Source of the DNA: Drosophila pseudoobscura
Lineage: Eukaryota; Arthropoda; Insecta; Diptera; Drosophilidae
Length of the DNA stretch: 64,000 nucleotides
Direction of reading: 5' to 3'
Assembly: GCF_009870125.1 (NCBI RefSeq)
Contig: NC_046683.1
Coordinates: 18,423,001-18,487,000, forward strand
This document shows, piece after piece, positions 63,373-64,000 of this stretch. Below the pieces are notes generated by a model that had not been told where the DNA came from, did not search any database, and saw only the letters and a list, made by a program, of their open reading frames with translations. Each line of letters starts with the position of its first letter. The first letter of the stretch is position 1. A program made the translations under genes and the position numbers.

Positions 63373-63616
63373 TTAATTATACCCGATACTCAAAATGAGT
63401 ACTGGGGTATTTTAGATTTGTGGTGAAAATGGATGTGTTACACACATCTAGAAAGAATCGTTTCCGACCCCATAAAGTACATACATGTACATATATTAAT
63501 CAGCATGAATAGCCGAGTCGATTGAGCCATGTCTGTCTGTCCGCATAGTGCTCAGATACTATTAAAGCAAGAGCAACGACATTTTATATCCAGACCTCTG
63601 TGATATATATGTGATA
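63373..63616. mobile_element. Helitron-like terminal fragment
   Basis: Starts near ATTATACCCGATACTCAAAATGAG and continues GTGGTGAAAATGGATGTG, TCGTTTCCGACCCCATAAAG and GCCATGTCTGTCTGTCC, the inverse of the end of the 18.27-19.39-kb copy. Truncated at about 63,616 by GC-rich sequence. Confidence 0.8.
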
Positions 63617-64000
63617 TATGGCCGTCAGCCATCGGGTGCTACAGGGGGACAAACGGATGACGGGTCGGCTCGCACAACTGTGAACTCGGAACTGAGGCGC
63701 AGCCGCTCCGGTTAGTAATACCCGGTGCGGCCTGCGTCTCAAACCCACAGGGCACAGAGGGTTGCGAGCGAACCGTCATCCGCCGTAACTGTACACACCG
63801 GTGAAAGTGCGACTATACTCTCCCCGTGAGGGCGGCTGGAAACAGGTCCTGGCACGGTCATGTCTCTGCCAGGATGCTGGCGAATGGTAGTCGGGCGGAG
63901 AGAAGAAAACTCTCAGTCAAATTACCCCAATCCAAGGCGACACTGTTATATGCCGAGGGATGCATGGCCGGGGGGGTGCCCGGCCACTAATATGCGGACT
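63617..64000. other. GC-rich unassigned segment at the window edge
   Basis: Abrupt change from Helitron sequence to GC-rich, ORF-poor DNA (GGCCGTCAGCCATCGGG onward). It has the look of a LINE 5' leader, but the window ends before any coding region. Not identified. Confidence 0.4.

Overview
The window reads as Drosophila nuclear DNA, most likely from the obscura group. This is inferred from roughly 60-nt introns, TATA/Inr promoters, a LOA/Bilbo-type LINE and four copies of a Helitron-like family of the kind abundant in obscura-group flies (ISY/HelitronN-like, recognised from memory and not searched). It is a gene-poor accessory region. Host-like material is one spliced J-domain membrane protein gene near the right end and a decayed Skp1-like fragment near the left end. 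Nearly everything recognisable between about 18.3 and 62.3 kb is mobile DNA. || Layout. 1-18.3 kb: non-coding, microsatellite-bearing DNA with relics of a Skp1-like gene, a mariner transposase, possibly a Helitron protein fragment, and one short Helitron copy. 18.3-19.4 kb: a long non-autonomous Helitron-like copy. 20.2-43.3 kb: a nested block. A LINE endonuclease fragment (20.2-20.97 kb) and a LINE reverse transcriptase fragment (42.4-43.3 kb) flank the 3' half of a Gypsy-type LTR retroelement (37.3-42.4 kb) and a complete Maverick/Polinton (20,972-37,294). 44.6-49.9 kb: a LOA/Bilbo-like LINE, broken by a 1.1-kb Tc1-like/leader segment between 128-bp direct repeats. 50.3-54.6 kb: a second Tc1-like relic and a Jockey-like LINE with internal deletions. 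54.6-57.4 kb: unassigned repeats. 57.4-60.7 kb: a BEL/Pao element on the minus strand with one LTR and primer-binding site. 60.95-61.78 kb: a solo Gypsy-type LTR with a 4-bp target duplication. 61.8-63.6 kb: two Helitron pieces around the J-domain gene. The last 0.4 kb is an unassigned GC-rich segment. || The Maverick is the centrepiece: a 16.3-kb virus-like transposon with a 6-bp target duplication and apparently intact genes. They encode protein-primed family B DNA polymerase (intact once a 64-nt intron is removed), retroviral-type integrase with a chromodomain, FtsK/HerA-type packaging ATPase, adenovirus-type cysteine protease, major and minor capsid candidates, two small virion-core-like proteins, zinc-finger and zinc-knuckle proteins and several unassigned proteins. 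Together they form a replication-integration-packaging module: polymerase copies the element, integrase inserts it, and capsid, protease and ATPase would build and fill a particle. Three features are easy to miss: a 106-aa gene whose first coding exon is only ATG, a 46-aa CCHC protein, and an asymmetric terminus in which the right end carries an extra outward-facing 352-bp copy of inner TIR sequence that includes a TATA promoter. An acidic 117-aa protein gene lies inside each TIR, so the element carries two copies.
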